A stretch of DNA of 64,000 nt from Pseudomonas grimontii (lineage in GTDB: Bacteria; Pseudomonadota; Gammaproteobacteria; Pseudomonadales; Pseudomonadaceae). Under the pieces are notes generated by a model. It did no database searches. It was not told the origin of the DNA and was given only the letters and a program-made list of their open reading frames with translations. Both the position numbers and the translations under genes were made by a program. The stretch is taken from NCBI RefSeq assembly GCF_007858185.1, contig NZ_VFES01000015.1, positions 1-64,000 on the forward strand, written 5' to 3'. Shown here one piece after another: positions 25,314-33,222 of this stretch (the first letter of the stretch is position 1; every line of letters begins with the position of its first letter).

Positions 25314-25598
25314 TCAACCGTGGGCCACCGCGATCATGTCGATCTCCACCGCCGCCGACTTCGGCAACTGCATCACCCCCACTGTGATGCCGGCGGCGAT
25401 TTGTGCCTGGGCCAGGGTCAAGGTGTCACCGACTTTACCCGGCAGCATGATCGTGTCGCCGACGCGCGGGATCTGCCCGCTGATGTACAGGTGGTTGCCG
25501 TCGCGCACCAGCGGCGTGTAGTCGCCGCCGACTTTGAATTCATCCAATTGATAGCCGAGGCGTTGTTGCACGGCCTGGTATTTTTCATCCGGTGTCAT
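25314..25598 (-). pseudogene. RidA/YjgF-family protein with internal in-frame gap
   Basis: The frame codes for 94 residues from ATG 25598. The N-terminal part (YTPLVRDGNHLYISGQIPRV, then LTLAQAQIAA) and the C-terminal part (VGVMQLPKSAAVEIDMIAVA) match RidA-like proteins of about 150 residues. The roughly 45-55 residues that normally join them, including the conserved arginine segment and a central helix, are missing at about 25390. The reading frame is kept. RidA proteins deaminate reactive enamines; without the active-site segment this copy is probably inactive. Its ATG overlaps the stop of the DUF6434 gene (ATGA), which supports this start. Confidence 0.7.
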
Positions 25599-25813
25599 GG
25601 GCGTGAGTCCTCGTTGCGACGCTGCCACTCATCCACCACGTCACCCATCGTCTTGGGCGTGGTGCTGCGGATCCAAGCCATGAAGGGCCGGTCGAACTTG
25701 AACTCCGTGCCGCAGTGCTCACGCATGAAACGGCGTACGTTCTGGGTGTTTTTGTAGTGTGAAGTGACAGGCGTGCTGCGGGTGATGGGGGCGCTGTGCC
25801 AATCGAAGTCCAT
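25595..25813 (-). CDS. DUF6434-like small protein
   Basis: The 72-residue protein begins MDFDWHSAPITRSTPVTSHY and contains TQNVRRFMREHCGTEFKF and a C-terminal GDVVDEWQRR. It matches the DUF6434 pattern found in short stand-alone proteins. Its function is unknown. It forms a two-gene unit with the RidA-family gene through an ATGA overlap. The ribosome site is weak. Confidence 0.65.
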   Translation of the reverse strand: MDFDWHSAPITRSTPVTSHYKNTQNVRRFMREHCGTEFKFDRPFMAWIRSTTPKTMGDVVDEWQRRNEDSRP

Positions 25814-25884
25814 TTGCGTAACGCTCTGATGTTTCAGGAGCACGCAGCATAGCGCTAAATAGCCACTGTGAACGCCGGCCAAGC

Positions 25885-25912
25885 GGCGCTGACAATGGCT
25901 TTTTTCAGCGCC
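25885..25912 (-). terminator. Weak hairpin after the SMP-30 gene
   Basis: GGCGCTGA (25885-25892) pairs with TCAGCGCC (25905-25912) across a 12-nt loop just after the SMP-30 stop on the minus strand. The A/T run lies in the loop and not after the stem, so termination strength is doubtful. Confidence 0.3.
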
Positions 25913-25914
25913 TA

Positions 25915-27009
25915 TCAGGCGAAATCCGCACCTCGCGTATTGACGAACAACGCGTAGATCGAATGGCTGCCGGCCATGAACAGGCGGTTGCCTTCGCGCC
26001 CCCCAAAGCACAGGTTGGGGCAGCGTTCCGGCAGCGAGATATGCCCGATGGCCTTGCCCTGAGGGTTGAACACGCGCACGCCGTCGAGCTTTTCCAGGTC
26101 GGCCTTGGGGTCGCCATTGCCGCCCCAGCCACACCAGAGATTGCCACTCTCGTCGCACTTGATGCCGTCCAGCGCGGCGTATTCCAGGCCTTCGATATGC
26201 TTGCGCCGCTCGCCGAGGGTGCCGTCGTCCTTGACGTCAATGGCCCAGATCAGCCGGTTGGGCTTGGCGCGTCCTTCCACCACGTAGAGGGTCTTTTCAT
26301 CCGGCGAAAAGCACAGGCCGTTGGGACCGTTGAGGTCGTCGATCACCCGCGTGACCTTGCCGCTGTCAGCGTCGATGCGATACACGCCATGGGGCTGGGT
26401 GGGGGTGATCTTGTGGCCTTCGTAGTTGTTGCCGGTCTGGAATGGCGGGTCGCTGAACCACACCGATCCATCGCGCTTGCACACGATGTCGTTGGGCGAG
26501 TTGAAGGGCTTGCCGTCAAAGCTGTCCGCCAGCACGGTAAGGCTGCCGTTGTGTTCGGTGCGCGTGATACGCCGCCCCTGGCCAGAGGTGGTCGACCCTT
26601 CGCACACCAACAGACGGCCCTGGCGATCGCGGCACATGCCGTTGGAAAAATTGGCGTTTTCGCGGTACACCGACAGGCTGTCGGTCACTTCGTCCCAGCG
26701 CACGATGCGGTTGTTGGGAATATCACTGAGCAGCAGGTAGCGGCCATCGCCGATCCACACCGGTCCTTCGGCCCAGCGCAAGCCGGTCGCCAGGCGCTCA
26801 ACGCTGGCATTGAACAGACGCAGTTCGAGAAAACTGTCGTCGAGCACCTTGATCAGCGGGTCTGGATAACGCTGGCTCAACGGCTCGGCCGCGTCTGCCA
26901 GGCGAGGCAGGTTGCCCAGCACCGCCACCGACGCGGAAACCGCCAGGGAGCGCTTGAGAAAGACTCGGCGGCTGTGTTCGGAGCGGGCAGGCGAAGGGGG
27001 AAAATCCAT
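25915..27009 (-). CDS. Secreted SMP-30/gluconolactonase-family protein (Tat signal)
   Basis: The protein is 364 residues from ATG 27009, preceded by GGAG. It opens with a twin-arginine signal, SRRVFLKRS, followed by a hydrophobic stretch ending LADAAEP, so it should be folded before export. The mature part is an SMP-30 propeller with RWAEGPVWIGDGRYLLLSDI, the metal-site block FNSPNDIVCKRDGSVWFSDP and NGLCFSPDEKTLYVVE. Family members hydrolyse sugar lactones, consistent with uptake of sugar acids. Upstream is a TTGTACGA box shared with the ExuT-like gene and the gene at 27232. Confidence 0.87.
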   Translation of the reverse strand: MDFPPSPARSEHSRRVFLKRSLAVSASVAVLGNLPRLADAAEPLSQRYPDPLIKVLDDSFLELRLFNASVERLATGLRWAEGPVWIGDGRYLLLSDIPNNRIVRWDEVTDSLSVYRENANFSNGMCRDRQGRLLVCEGSTTSGQGRRITRTEHNGSLTVLADSFDGKPFNSPNDIVCKRDGSVWFSDPPFQTGNNYEGHKITPTQPHGVYRIDADSGKVTRVIDDLNGPNGLCFSPDEKTLYVVEGRAKPNRLIWAIDVKDDGTLGERRKHIEGLEYAALDGIKCDESGNLWCGWGGNGDPKADLEKLDGVRVFNPQGKAIGHISLPERCPNLCFGGREGNRLFMAGSHSIYALFVNTRGADFA

Positions 27010-27063
27010 GGGTATCTCCGTTATTTTATTGTTAGACGGGAGACTAGTTTTAACCTGTGATGA

Positions 27064-27076
27064 GACATCGTACAAG
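27064..27076 (-). promoter_or_regulatory. Shared box, TTGTACGA core
   Basis: Read on the minus strand, CTTGTACGATGTC lies 55 bp before the SMP-30 start. It shares the TTGTACGA core with the boxes at 8553 and 27165, but its right part differs (TGTC instead of GACAT), so it is the weakest copy. Confidence 0.4.
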
Positions 27077-27164
27077 ATTGAAAGCGTCGCGAATCCCATA
27101 CAAAGCAAGGCAATGCGCAAATAGTCTAAATTTTACTTTCCAAAAGCCTTCTGACTATTGCAAT

Positions 27165-27179
27165 GTTGTACGATGACAT
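27165..27179 (+). promoter_or_regulatory. Shared box GTTGTACGATGACAT
   Basis: This box lies 53 bp before the SnoaL-like gene and matches 14 of 15 positions of the box before the ExuT-like gene about 18.6 kb away. It is in the 222-bp divergent region with the SMP-30 gene. The conservation suggests one regulator binds both loci. Confidence 0.5.
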
Positions 27180-27231
27180 GCCTAGTAACATGTTGCCCGT
27201 ACACCTCCCCAACAACAATAAGGAAACACCC

Positions 27232-27660
27232 ATGCAAAACGTCAAAGTGCTGATCGGTTTTCTCTGCCTGTTCAGCGGGTATGTGGCCGCTGCCCCTGCC
27301 GCCGACAAAGATGTCGCCCAAGCGGTCGACCACCTCACCCAGGCCATGCTGCATAAAGACCTCAAGCAGCTCCAGAGCCTGACCGCCGAGAACCTCACCT
27401 ACGGCCACTCCAGCGGCAAGATCCAGAACAAGCAGGAATTCATCGCCGATATCGAGACCGGGCGCAGTGGTTTCAAGACCCTCGAAATGCAGAAGCAGAC
27501 CATCACCTTGAGCGGCGACACCGCCCTGGTGCGCAACCACTTCTCCGCCCTGGCGGTGAACAGTGGCAAAGAAGTGCCGACCGAAATCGAGAACTTCCAG
27601 ATCTGGCAGAAGCAAAAAGGCCACTGGCTGCTGATCGGCCGCCAGGCGTTTAAATTCTGA
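27232..27660 (+). CDS. Secreted SnoaL/DUF4440-like protein
   Basis: The 142-residue protein has a signal peptide (MQNVKVLIGFLCLFSGYVAA) and a NTF2-like fold: VAQAVDHLTQAMLHKDLKQL, YGHSSGKIQNKQEFI and a C-terminal QIWQKQKGHWLLIGRQAFKF. NTF2-like proteins bind or isomerise small ligands. AAGGAAA lies 7 nt before ATG 27232. It is divergent from the SMP-30 gene and shares its upstream box, so a role in the same sugar-acid pathway is possible. Confidence 0.78.
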   Translation: MQNVKVLIGFLCLFSGYVAAAPAADKDVAQAVDHLTQAMLHKDLKQLQSLTAENLTYGHSSGKIQNKQEFIADIETGRSGFKTLEMQKQTITLSGDTALVRNHFSALAVNSGKEVPTEIENFQIWQKQKGHWLLIGRQAFKF

Positions 27661-27683
27661 TGGCTAGCGGTGAGCCATCGGGC

Positions 27684-29024
27684 TCACCACTGCACCACCT
27701 TGCGCACCTTCACTAACGCCTCGCGCAGCGCCGGCATGTCCACCGACCCCAAGGCCAGTCGCAACGCGTGGGGTACGTGGGCCGAAACGGCGAAGGGCTC
27801 GGCGGTGGAGACGGAAATGCCGTCGCGCTGCAGGGTCATGGCGACTTGATCGGCGCGGGCCTCTTCCGCCAGGGGCAACCACAAGAAATACGATGACGGG
27901 TGGCTGGTGTAGGCCACCCCCTTCAACACCTGCGCCGCCAAGGCTTGCCGCGCCCGCGCATCCTGGCGCTTTTGGGCTTCAAGTTGCGCCACCGTGCCAT
28001 CCTCGATCCAGGCAACCGCAATCGCGCTCATCACCCCCGGTACGTTCCAGGTAGTGGCCATGATGGTGCGCTCCAGTGCTTTGACCCAAGCCAAAGGGGC
28101 GGCGATAAATCCCACACGCAGGCCGGTCGCGACACTTTTGGACAGCCCGCCCACGTAGACCGTGCGCTCCGGTGCCAATCTCGCCACGGGCAGCGGCACG
28201 TCCTCGGCCAGGAACGCGTAGGCCGCGTCCTCGATGATCATCAGGTTGTGCTGACGGGCAATCGCCACCAACTGCTCACGCTGCGCCAGGCTCATCACCC
28301 AGCCCAACGGGTTATGCAAGGTCGGCATGCTGTACACAGCACGCACCGGGCGCTTGCGACACAGGTTTTGCAGGTAGTCCAGGTCCGGGCCGTCGGCGGT
28401 GACCGGGACGGCGACGATCTCCAGGTGCAGCGTCTCGGCCAGCACCTTGAACCCCGAATACGTCAAGGCGTCGACGGCGATCACATCACCGGGCTTGAGC
28501 AAGGCCATCATCGTCACGGCCAACCCGTGCTGGGCGCCGCTGACCACCAACACCTGTTCGGCCTCCACCGTCAGCCCTCGACTCAACAGATGCCGCGCGA
28601 CGGCGGCGCGCTCATGCAGGCGACCGGCGTGGGGCTGGTAACGCAGCAGTGCTTCGAGGTCGCCGGACAGCGCCAACTGGCGCAATGCGGTGCGCAGCAA
28701 GTCGGCCTGGCCCGGCAAGGACGGGTAGTTGAAATTCAAGTCCAGCACGCCCGCCGCCACGCTCATCTGCCCGCTGCCCTGCCCCGGCGGCAGCGAGATT
28801 TCGCGCACAAAGGTGCCTCGACCGGTCTCGCCACTGACCAGGCCCATGGCCTCCAGCTCGGCGTATACCCGGCTGGCGGTGACCAGCGCCAGGCCATGCT
28901 CGGCGGCCAATTGGCGATGGGTCGGCAGCCGCGTGCCGGGTGGCAGGCTGCCTGAGCGAATGGCCTCGGCGAAGCGATCGACCAACGACTTGTAACGCGC
29001 GCGCGGCATAAGCGATGTATCCAT
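27684..29024 (-). CDS. MocR/PdxR-type regulator (GntR-aminotransferase fusion)
   Basis: The 446-residue protein joins a GntR winged helix (residues 8-70, LPTHRQLAAEHGLALVTASR) to a class-I aminotransferase-like domain. The PLP lysine is in YVGGLSKSVATGLRVGF. Such proteins sense PLP or amino compounds and usually control a divergent gene, here the EamA transporter at 29099. ATG 29024 is chosen over an upstream start 23 codons away because it begins the HTH arm and abuts an inverted repeat. Confidence 0.88.
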   Translation of the reverse strand: MDTSLMPRARYKSLVDRFAEAIRSGSLPPGTRLPTHRQLAAEHGLALVTASRVYAELEAMGLVSGETGRGTFVREISLPPGQGSGQMSVAAGVLDLNFNYPSLPGQADLLRTALRQLALSGDLEALLRYQPHAGRLHERAAVARHLLSRGLTVEAEQVLVVSGAQHGLAVTMMALLKPGDVIAVDALTYSGFKVLAETLHLEIVAVPVTADGPDLDYLQNLCRKRPVRAVYSMPTLHNPLGWVMSLAQREQLVAIARQHNLMIIEDAAYAFLAEDVPLPVARLAPERTVYVGGLSKSVATGLRVGFIAAPLAWVKALERTIMATTWNVPGVMSAIAVAWIEDGTVAQLEAQKRQDARARQALAAQVLKGVAYTSHPSSYFLWLPLAEEARADQVAMTLQRDGISVSTAEPFAVSAHVPHALRLALGSVDMPALREALVKVRKVVQW

Positions 29025-29042
29025 GACAATTTTTTGATTGTC
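29025..29042. promoter_or_regulatory. Inverted repeat GACAAT-N6-ATTGTC
   Basis: The repeat directly borders the MocR start in the 74-bp divergent region with the EamA gene. It could be the binding site for that regulator. Confidence 0.4.
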
Positions 29043-29098
29043 TTTATCTTCGACCCTAGGATGCCTGCCACGCAACTCATCCTTCTCGGGCACCGCTC

Positions 29099-29989
29099 AT
29101 GGACCGTACCTCTCCCCTCAGTACCCTGGACACCCGTACCCAAGGCTGGATCAACGGCTTTATCGGCGTGGTGATTTTCAGCGGCTCGTTGCCGGCCACG
29201 CGCCTGGCGGTGATGGAATTCGACCCGGTGTTCCTCACCCTGATCCGCGCCGCCATTGCCGGCCTACTGGGGCTGGCCTTGCTGTGGCTGTTCAAGGAAA
29301 AACGCCCCGCGCGCCCTCAATGGATGCCCCTGGCCATCGTCGCCCTTGGCGTGGTGATCGGTTTCCCCCTGCTCACTGCGCTGGCGCTGCAATACGTAAC
29401 CTCCGCGCACTCCATCGTGTTCATCGGCCTGCTGCCGCTGGCGACCGCTGTGTTTGGCATACTGCGCGGCGGCGAGCGCCCGCGCCCGGTGTTCTGGCTG
29501 TTTTCGATCCTCGGCAGTCTGCTGGTGATGGGTTACGCCTTTGCCCAAGGCTTGAGCGCCGCGCCTGCGGGTGACGTGCTGATGCTGTTGGCGGTACTGG
29601 TGTGCGGACTGGGGTATGCCGAAGGCGCCAAACTGTCGCGCAGCCTGGGCGGCTGGCAGGTGATCTGCTGGGCGCTGGTGGTGTCGTTGCCGGTGGTGGT
29701 GCCGCTGAGCCTGCTCCTGGCGCCGCCTGGCTTCAGCGGCATCAGCCTGCCGGCCTGGTTGAGCCTGGGCTATGTATCGCTGTTCAGCATGCTGATCGGT
29801 TTTGTGTTCTGGTATCGCGGCCTGGCCCAGGGTGGCATTGCCGCCGTCGGCCAGTTGCAACTGCTGCAACCGTTCTTCGGCCTGGCGCTGGCAGCGGGCT
29901 TGCTGCATGAACAGGTGAGCCTGGGCATGCTGCTGGTGACGGTCGCGGTGATCGGCTGCGTGGCCGGGGCCAAGCGGTTCGCACGCTAA
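29099..29989 (+). CDS. EamA/DMT-superfamily transporter
   Basis: The 296-residue protein has ten predicted helices in two EamA halves, including GFVFWYRGLAQGGIAAVGQL in the second repeat. It is divergent from a MocR regulator, a pairing often linked to export of amino acids or vitamin-B6-related compounds. The cargo is not known. The stop overlaps the convergent YceI gene by 4 bp. Confidence 0.86.
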   Translation: MDRTSPLSTLDTRTQGWINGFIGVVIFSGSLPATRLAVMEFDPVFLTLIRAAIAGLLGLALLWLFKEKRPARPQWMPLAIVALGVVIGFPLLTALALQYVTSAHSIVFIGLLPLATAVFGILRGGERPRPVFWLFSILGSLLVMGYAFAQGLSAAPAGDVLMLLAVLVCGLGYAEGAKLSRSLGGWQVICWALVVSLPVVVPLSLLLAPPGFSGISLPAWLSLGYVSLFSMLIGFVFWYRGLAQGGIAAVGQLQLLQPFFGLALAAGLLHEQVSLGMLLVTVAVIGCVAGAKRFAR

Positions 29990-30543
29990 CGCTGCGGCGC
30001 GACCATCTTGAACTTGATGTTGATGTCGTCGGAGACCACGCTGTTGCCGGCCCACTCGCCTTCGCCGATCTTGAAGTCGCCGCGCTTGAGGATGAACTCA
30101 CCGTCGAACACGCCGATGCCATCCAGCTCCTTGAGCACCACGCTGAGCGCCACCGGGCGCGTGGTGCCCTTGATCGTCAGGTTGCCGCTGATGTTGAAGC
30201 GGTTATCCCCCAAGGCCGTGACACCGGTGGACTCATACACGCCCACCGGATAGCTCGCGGTATCGAACCACGAGGCCCGTTGCAGCTCGTTGTTCGCATC
30301 GGGGCTGCCGGCATCGATACTCGCCAGCTGGATCTTGAGCAAGGCGTGTCCGGTCTCGGGCTTTTGCGTGTCAAAGCTCAGCGTGCCTTCGAAGTCGCCG
30401 AAGGTGCCATACACCCGCTGCCCCAACTGCTTATAGGTAAAACTGATCTGGCTGGCGGTGCGGTTGACGTCCGTGTATTCGGCCGCCTGGGCGCAGCCGA
30501 TCAATCCAAGGACAAGGGCCAACGGCAGAATTCGACGCTTCAT
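29986..30543 (-). CDS. Periplasmic YceI-family protein
   Basis: The 185-residue protein has a signal peptide (MKRRILPLALVLGLIGCAQA) and the YceI lipocalin-like fold: SQISFTYKQLGQRVYGTFGD, YPVGVYESTGVTALGDNRF and GNLTIKGTTRPVAL. YceI proteins bind isoprenoids such as ubiquinone-8 precursors, or fatty amides. The cysteine near the cleavage site (IGCAQA) could mark a lipoprotein, but the residues around it do not form a good lipobox. Confidence 0.87.
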   Translation of the reverse strand: MKRRILPLALVLGLIGCAQAAEYTDVNRTASQISFTYKQLGQRVYGTFGDFEGTLSFDTQKPETGHALLKIQLASIDAGSPDANNELQRASWFDTASYPVGVYESTGVTALGDNRFNISGNLTIKGTTRPVALSVVLKELDGIGVFDGEFILKRGDFKIGEGEWAGNSVVSDDINIKFKMVAPQR

Positions 30544-30630
30544 GCCACGCTCCGCAAAAGAATGGATGTATTCCCATCAGGTGCCTGTCCTGCTAAACAG
30601 AATAGTCGCTCACAACAATAAGGATGCTGC

Positions 30631-31125
30631 ATGCCCACCCCTTCTCTACAGGACCTCACCGCGCCGGAAGGCATCTGCTACGGTTGCGGCGGCAGCAACC
30701 CCCATGGCTTGCACATCAAGAGCCGCTGGGATGCCGATGGTGTGCATGTCGTCGCCGAACATCACCCCGAGGCAAAATACAGCGGCTGGCCCGATCTGGT
30801 CTACGGCGGCTTGATCGCGATGCTGGTGGACTGCCACTCCAACTGGACCGCCATGGCCTACCATTACCGTGCCGAACAGCGCGAACCCGGCAGCCTGCCG
30901 CGCATCGACTGCGTCACCGGCAACCTGGGCATCAAATTTATCAAGCCCACGCCGATGGGCGTGCCCCTCACTTTGCGCGCTCGGGTCGAAGGCGAAGTGG
31001 GCCGCAAAAGCCGCGTGGTCTGCGAGGTGTACGCCGGCGAGGTGCTCACGGCCATCGGCGATTCGCTGTTCGTGCGCGTCGACACCCGCGAACTGGCTGC
31101 GGCCGCCCATGGCCGTGAAGGCTGA
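30631..31125 (+). CDS. PaaI-type hotdog thioesterase
   Basis: The 164-residue protein has the N-terminal CYGCGGSNPHGLHIKS motif and the hotdog-fold core WPDLVYGGLIAMLVDCHSNW, then a C-terminal sheet with TLRARVEGEVGRKSRVVCEV. It should hydrolyse an acyl-CoA thioester; the substrate is unknown. AAGGA lies 9 nt before the ATG. It is followed 44 bp later by the dienelactone-hydrolase-like gene, possibly in one transcript. Confidence 0.83.
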   Translation: MPTPSLQDLTAPEGICYGCGGSNPHGLHIKSRWDADGVHVVAEHHPEAKYSGWPDLVYGGLIAMLVDCHSNWTAMAYHYRAEQREPGSLPRIDCVTGNLGIKFIKPTPMGVPLTLRARVEGEVGRKSRVVCEVYAGEVLTAIGDSLFVRVDTRELAAAAHGREG

Positions 31126-31169
31126 TCCTGGTCTACATTGACTGGCACCGCTAATCGAGGACCGAACCG

Positions 31170-32057
31170 ATGACTCGTCTCACCGCGAAAGACTTTGCCC
31201 CCGAACTGCTGGAACTCTATGACGGCTATGCGCACGGCAAGCTCAACCGCCGCGAATTTCTCGACCGCGCGGCGCTGTTCACCTTTGGCGGCCTCACCGC
31301 CTCCGCCCTGCTGGCGGCCCTGAGCCCCAACTATGCCCTGGCCGAACAGGTGAAATTCACCGACCCGGACATCGTCGCTGACTACATCACCTACCCGTCG
31401 CCCAAGGGCAACGGCACGGTGCGTGGCTACCTGGTGCGCCCGGCCAAGGCCGCCGGCAAGCTGCCTGCGGTGGTGGTGGTCCACGAAAACCGTGGCCTCA
31501 ACCCCTATATCGAGGACGTCGCGCGGCGCCTGGCCAAAGCCGGGTTTATCGCCCTCGCGCCGGACGGCCTGACCTCGGTGGGCGGCTATCCCGGCAACGA
31601 TGAAAAAGGCGTGGCGCTGCAACAGACAGTCGACCCGACCAAGCTGATGAACGACTTCTTCGCCGCCATCGAATGGCTGATGCACCACGACAGCAGCACC
31701 GGCAAGGTCGGCATCACCGGCTTCTGCTATGGCGGCGGCGTGACCAATGCGGCGGCGGTGGCTTACCCGGAACTGGGCGCGGCGGTGTCGTTCTACGGGC
31801 GCCAGCCGGAAGCCAAGGACGTACCGCGCATCAAGGCGCCGATCATGCTGCATTTCGGCGAGCTGGATACGCGGATCAACGAGGGTTGGCCGGCGTATGA
31901 AAAGGCCCTGAAGGCTGCCGGCACGACCTATGAAGCGTATATCTACAAGGGCGCCAACCATGGTTTTCACAATGATTCGACACCGCGTTATGACGAGGCG
32001 GCGGCGAATCTGGCGTGGGAAAGGACACTCGGTTGGTTCCGTAAATACCTGGCCTGA
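31170..32057 (+). CDS. Dienelactone-hydrolase-family protein, YghX-like, Tat-exported
   Basis: The 295-residue protein has a twin-arginine motif, NRREFLDRA (residues 26-34), with a hydrophobic stretch to about residue 58. The mature part is a dienelactone hydrolase: nucleophile Cys 186 in TGFCYGGG, with acid and His sites in FGELDTRI and GANHGFHND. YghX-like proteins probably hydrolyse esters or lactones outside the cytoplasm. The substrate is unknown. Confidence 0.86.
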   Translation: MTRLTAKDFAPELLELYDGYAHGKLNRREFLDRAALFTFGGLTASALLAALSPNYALAEQVKFTDPDIVADYITYPSPKGNGTVRGYLVRPAKAAGKLPAVVVVHENRGLNPYIEDVARRLAKAGFIALAPDGLTSVGGYPGNDEKGVALQQTVDPTKLMNDFFAAIEWLMHHDSSTGKVGITGFCYGGGVTNAAAVAYPELGAAVSFYGRQPEAKDVPRIKAPIMLHFGELDTRINEGWPAYEKALKAAGTTYEAYIYKGANHGFHNDSTPRYDEAAANLAWERTLGWFRKYLA

Positions 32058-32068
32058 GTGCAGTCCAA

Positions 32069-32174
32069 ATGTGGGAGGGGGCTTGCCCCCGATTGCGGTG
32101 TATCAGCAACAATTGAGGTAACTGACCCGCCGCTATCGGGGGCAAGTCGAATCGTCGCACCGCCCCTCCCACAT
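32069..32174. repeat. REPIN with variant right arm
   Basis: The left arm is a normal ATGTGGGAGGGGGCTTGCCC core. The right arm carries GGCAAGTCGAATCGTCGCAC followed by CGCCCCTCCCACA in place of the usual core. Positions 32141-32173 are the exact inverse complement of 34379-34411 beyond ampC. Confidence 0.88.
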
Positions 32175-32216
32175 CGACCATCACTACCTTAATGTTTCTT
32201 TATGCTCCAAGAAAAC

Positions 32217-33095
32217 TCAGACACTCCCACCCTCCCCCAGCAACCAGTCCTTGAACACCAGCATCGCCGAGGTCTCGGCCCGCGACTGCAAGCGCGTCAG
32301 CCAGTAGCTGCCAGTGGTGATGCCGACGTCGAATGGCTGGCGAATCACATCACTTTCCAGTTGCCGCGAAAACATCAGCGCTGGCGCCAGCGCGACACCG
32401 CTGCCTTGCAGCGCCGCTTCCATCATCGCCAGCGACGAGTCGAACACGATGCTGCGCGGCACCAGGGTGTCGGCGGGCAGCCCGGCAGCCTGGAACCACA
32501 GGTTCCACTCATCGGCGCGGTAGGAGCGCAGCAGCGTGTGTTTCAACAGGTCGGCCGGCGCGTGCAACTGTTCGGCGAGTGATGGCACGCACAGTACCGT
32601 GAGCGGCGACTCCAGTAATTCAACGGCCTCCGTGCCGTGCCAGGCGCCGGCACCAAAACGGATCGCGTAATCCAGGCCTTCGGCAGCCACGTCGACGCGG
32701 TTGTTGTGGGTGGACAGACGCAGGTCGATGAACGGATAGCGGCTTTGGAAGTCCGGCAGACGTGGCAGCAGCCAGCCGACGGCAAAGGTGCCGACCGCCC
32801 CCACAGTCAGCACCTCGCGGTAATGCCCGCCCTCGAACTGGCCTAGGGTATGCGCAATGCGGTCGAACGATTCGCGGACTACCGGCAGCAGGGTTTCGCC
32901 TTCGCGGGTGAGCATCAGCCCGCGCGGCAGGCGCTTGAACAAGGTGACAGTGAGTTGCGCCTCCAGGCTTTTGACCTGATGGCTGACCGCCGCCTGGGTC
33001 ACGCACAACTCGATGGCGGCGCGGGTAAAGCTCAAATGCCGGGCAGATGCCTCGAAGGCGCGCAAGGCATTGAGAGGTAAATGGGAGCGGAGCAT
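32217..33095 (-). CDS. ampR: AmpR, LysR-type regulator of ampC
   Basis: The 292-residue protein begins MLRSHLPLNALRAFEASARH and has the LysR helix-turn-helix TRAAIELCVTQAAVSHQVKS. The sequence FDSSLAMMEAALQGSGVALA and the overall pattern match AmpR. AmpR binds muropeptides from wall recycling and turns on ampC. It is divergent from ampC with 127 bp between the starts, the standard arrangement. Confidence 0.9.
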   Translation of the reverse strand: MLRSHLPLNALRAFEASARHLSFTRAAIELCVTQAAVSHQVKSLEAQLTVTLFKRLPRGLMLTREGETLLPVVRESFDRIAHTLGQFEGGHYREVLTVGAVGTFAVGWLLPRLPDFQSRYPFIDLRLSTHNNRVDVAAEGLDYAIRFGAGAWHGTEAVELLESPLTVLCVPSLAEQLHAPADLLKHTLLRSYRADEWNLWFQAAGLPADTLVPRSIVFDSSLAMMEAALQGSGVALAPALMFSRQLESDVIRQPFDVGITTGSYWLTRLQSRAETSAMLVFKDWLLGEGGSV

Positions 33096-33222
33096 GCTGA
33101 CCCCAGATTTTCTAATGGCTGGTGCGAGATATCATCGTTTGCCCAGGGCCGGCGAACTGCCTACATTTGCCTCGCCCGCGCAGGCTCTTCATTCAATCGA
33201 TCATTCTCATGGAAGCGTTATC

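Noticed and set aside
33096..33222. AmpR binding site
   Set aside because: No segment in the ampR-ampC gap forms a convincing T-N11-A palindrome by eye, so no site is annotated.
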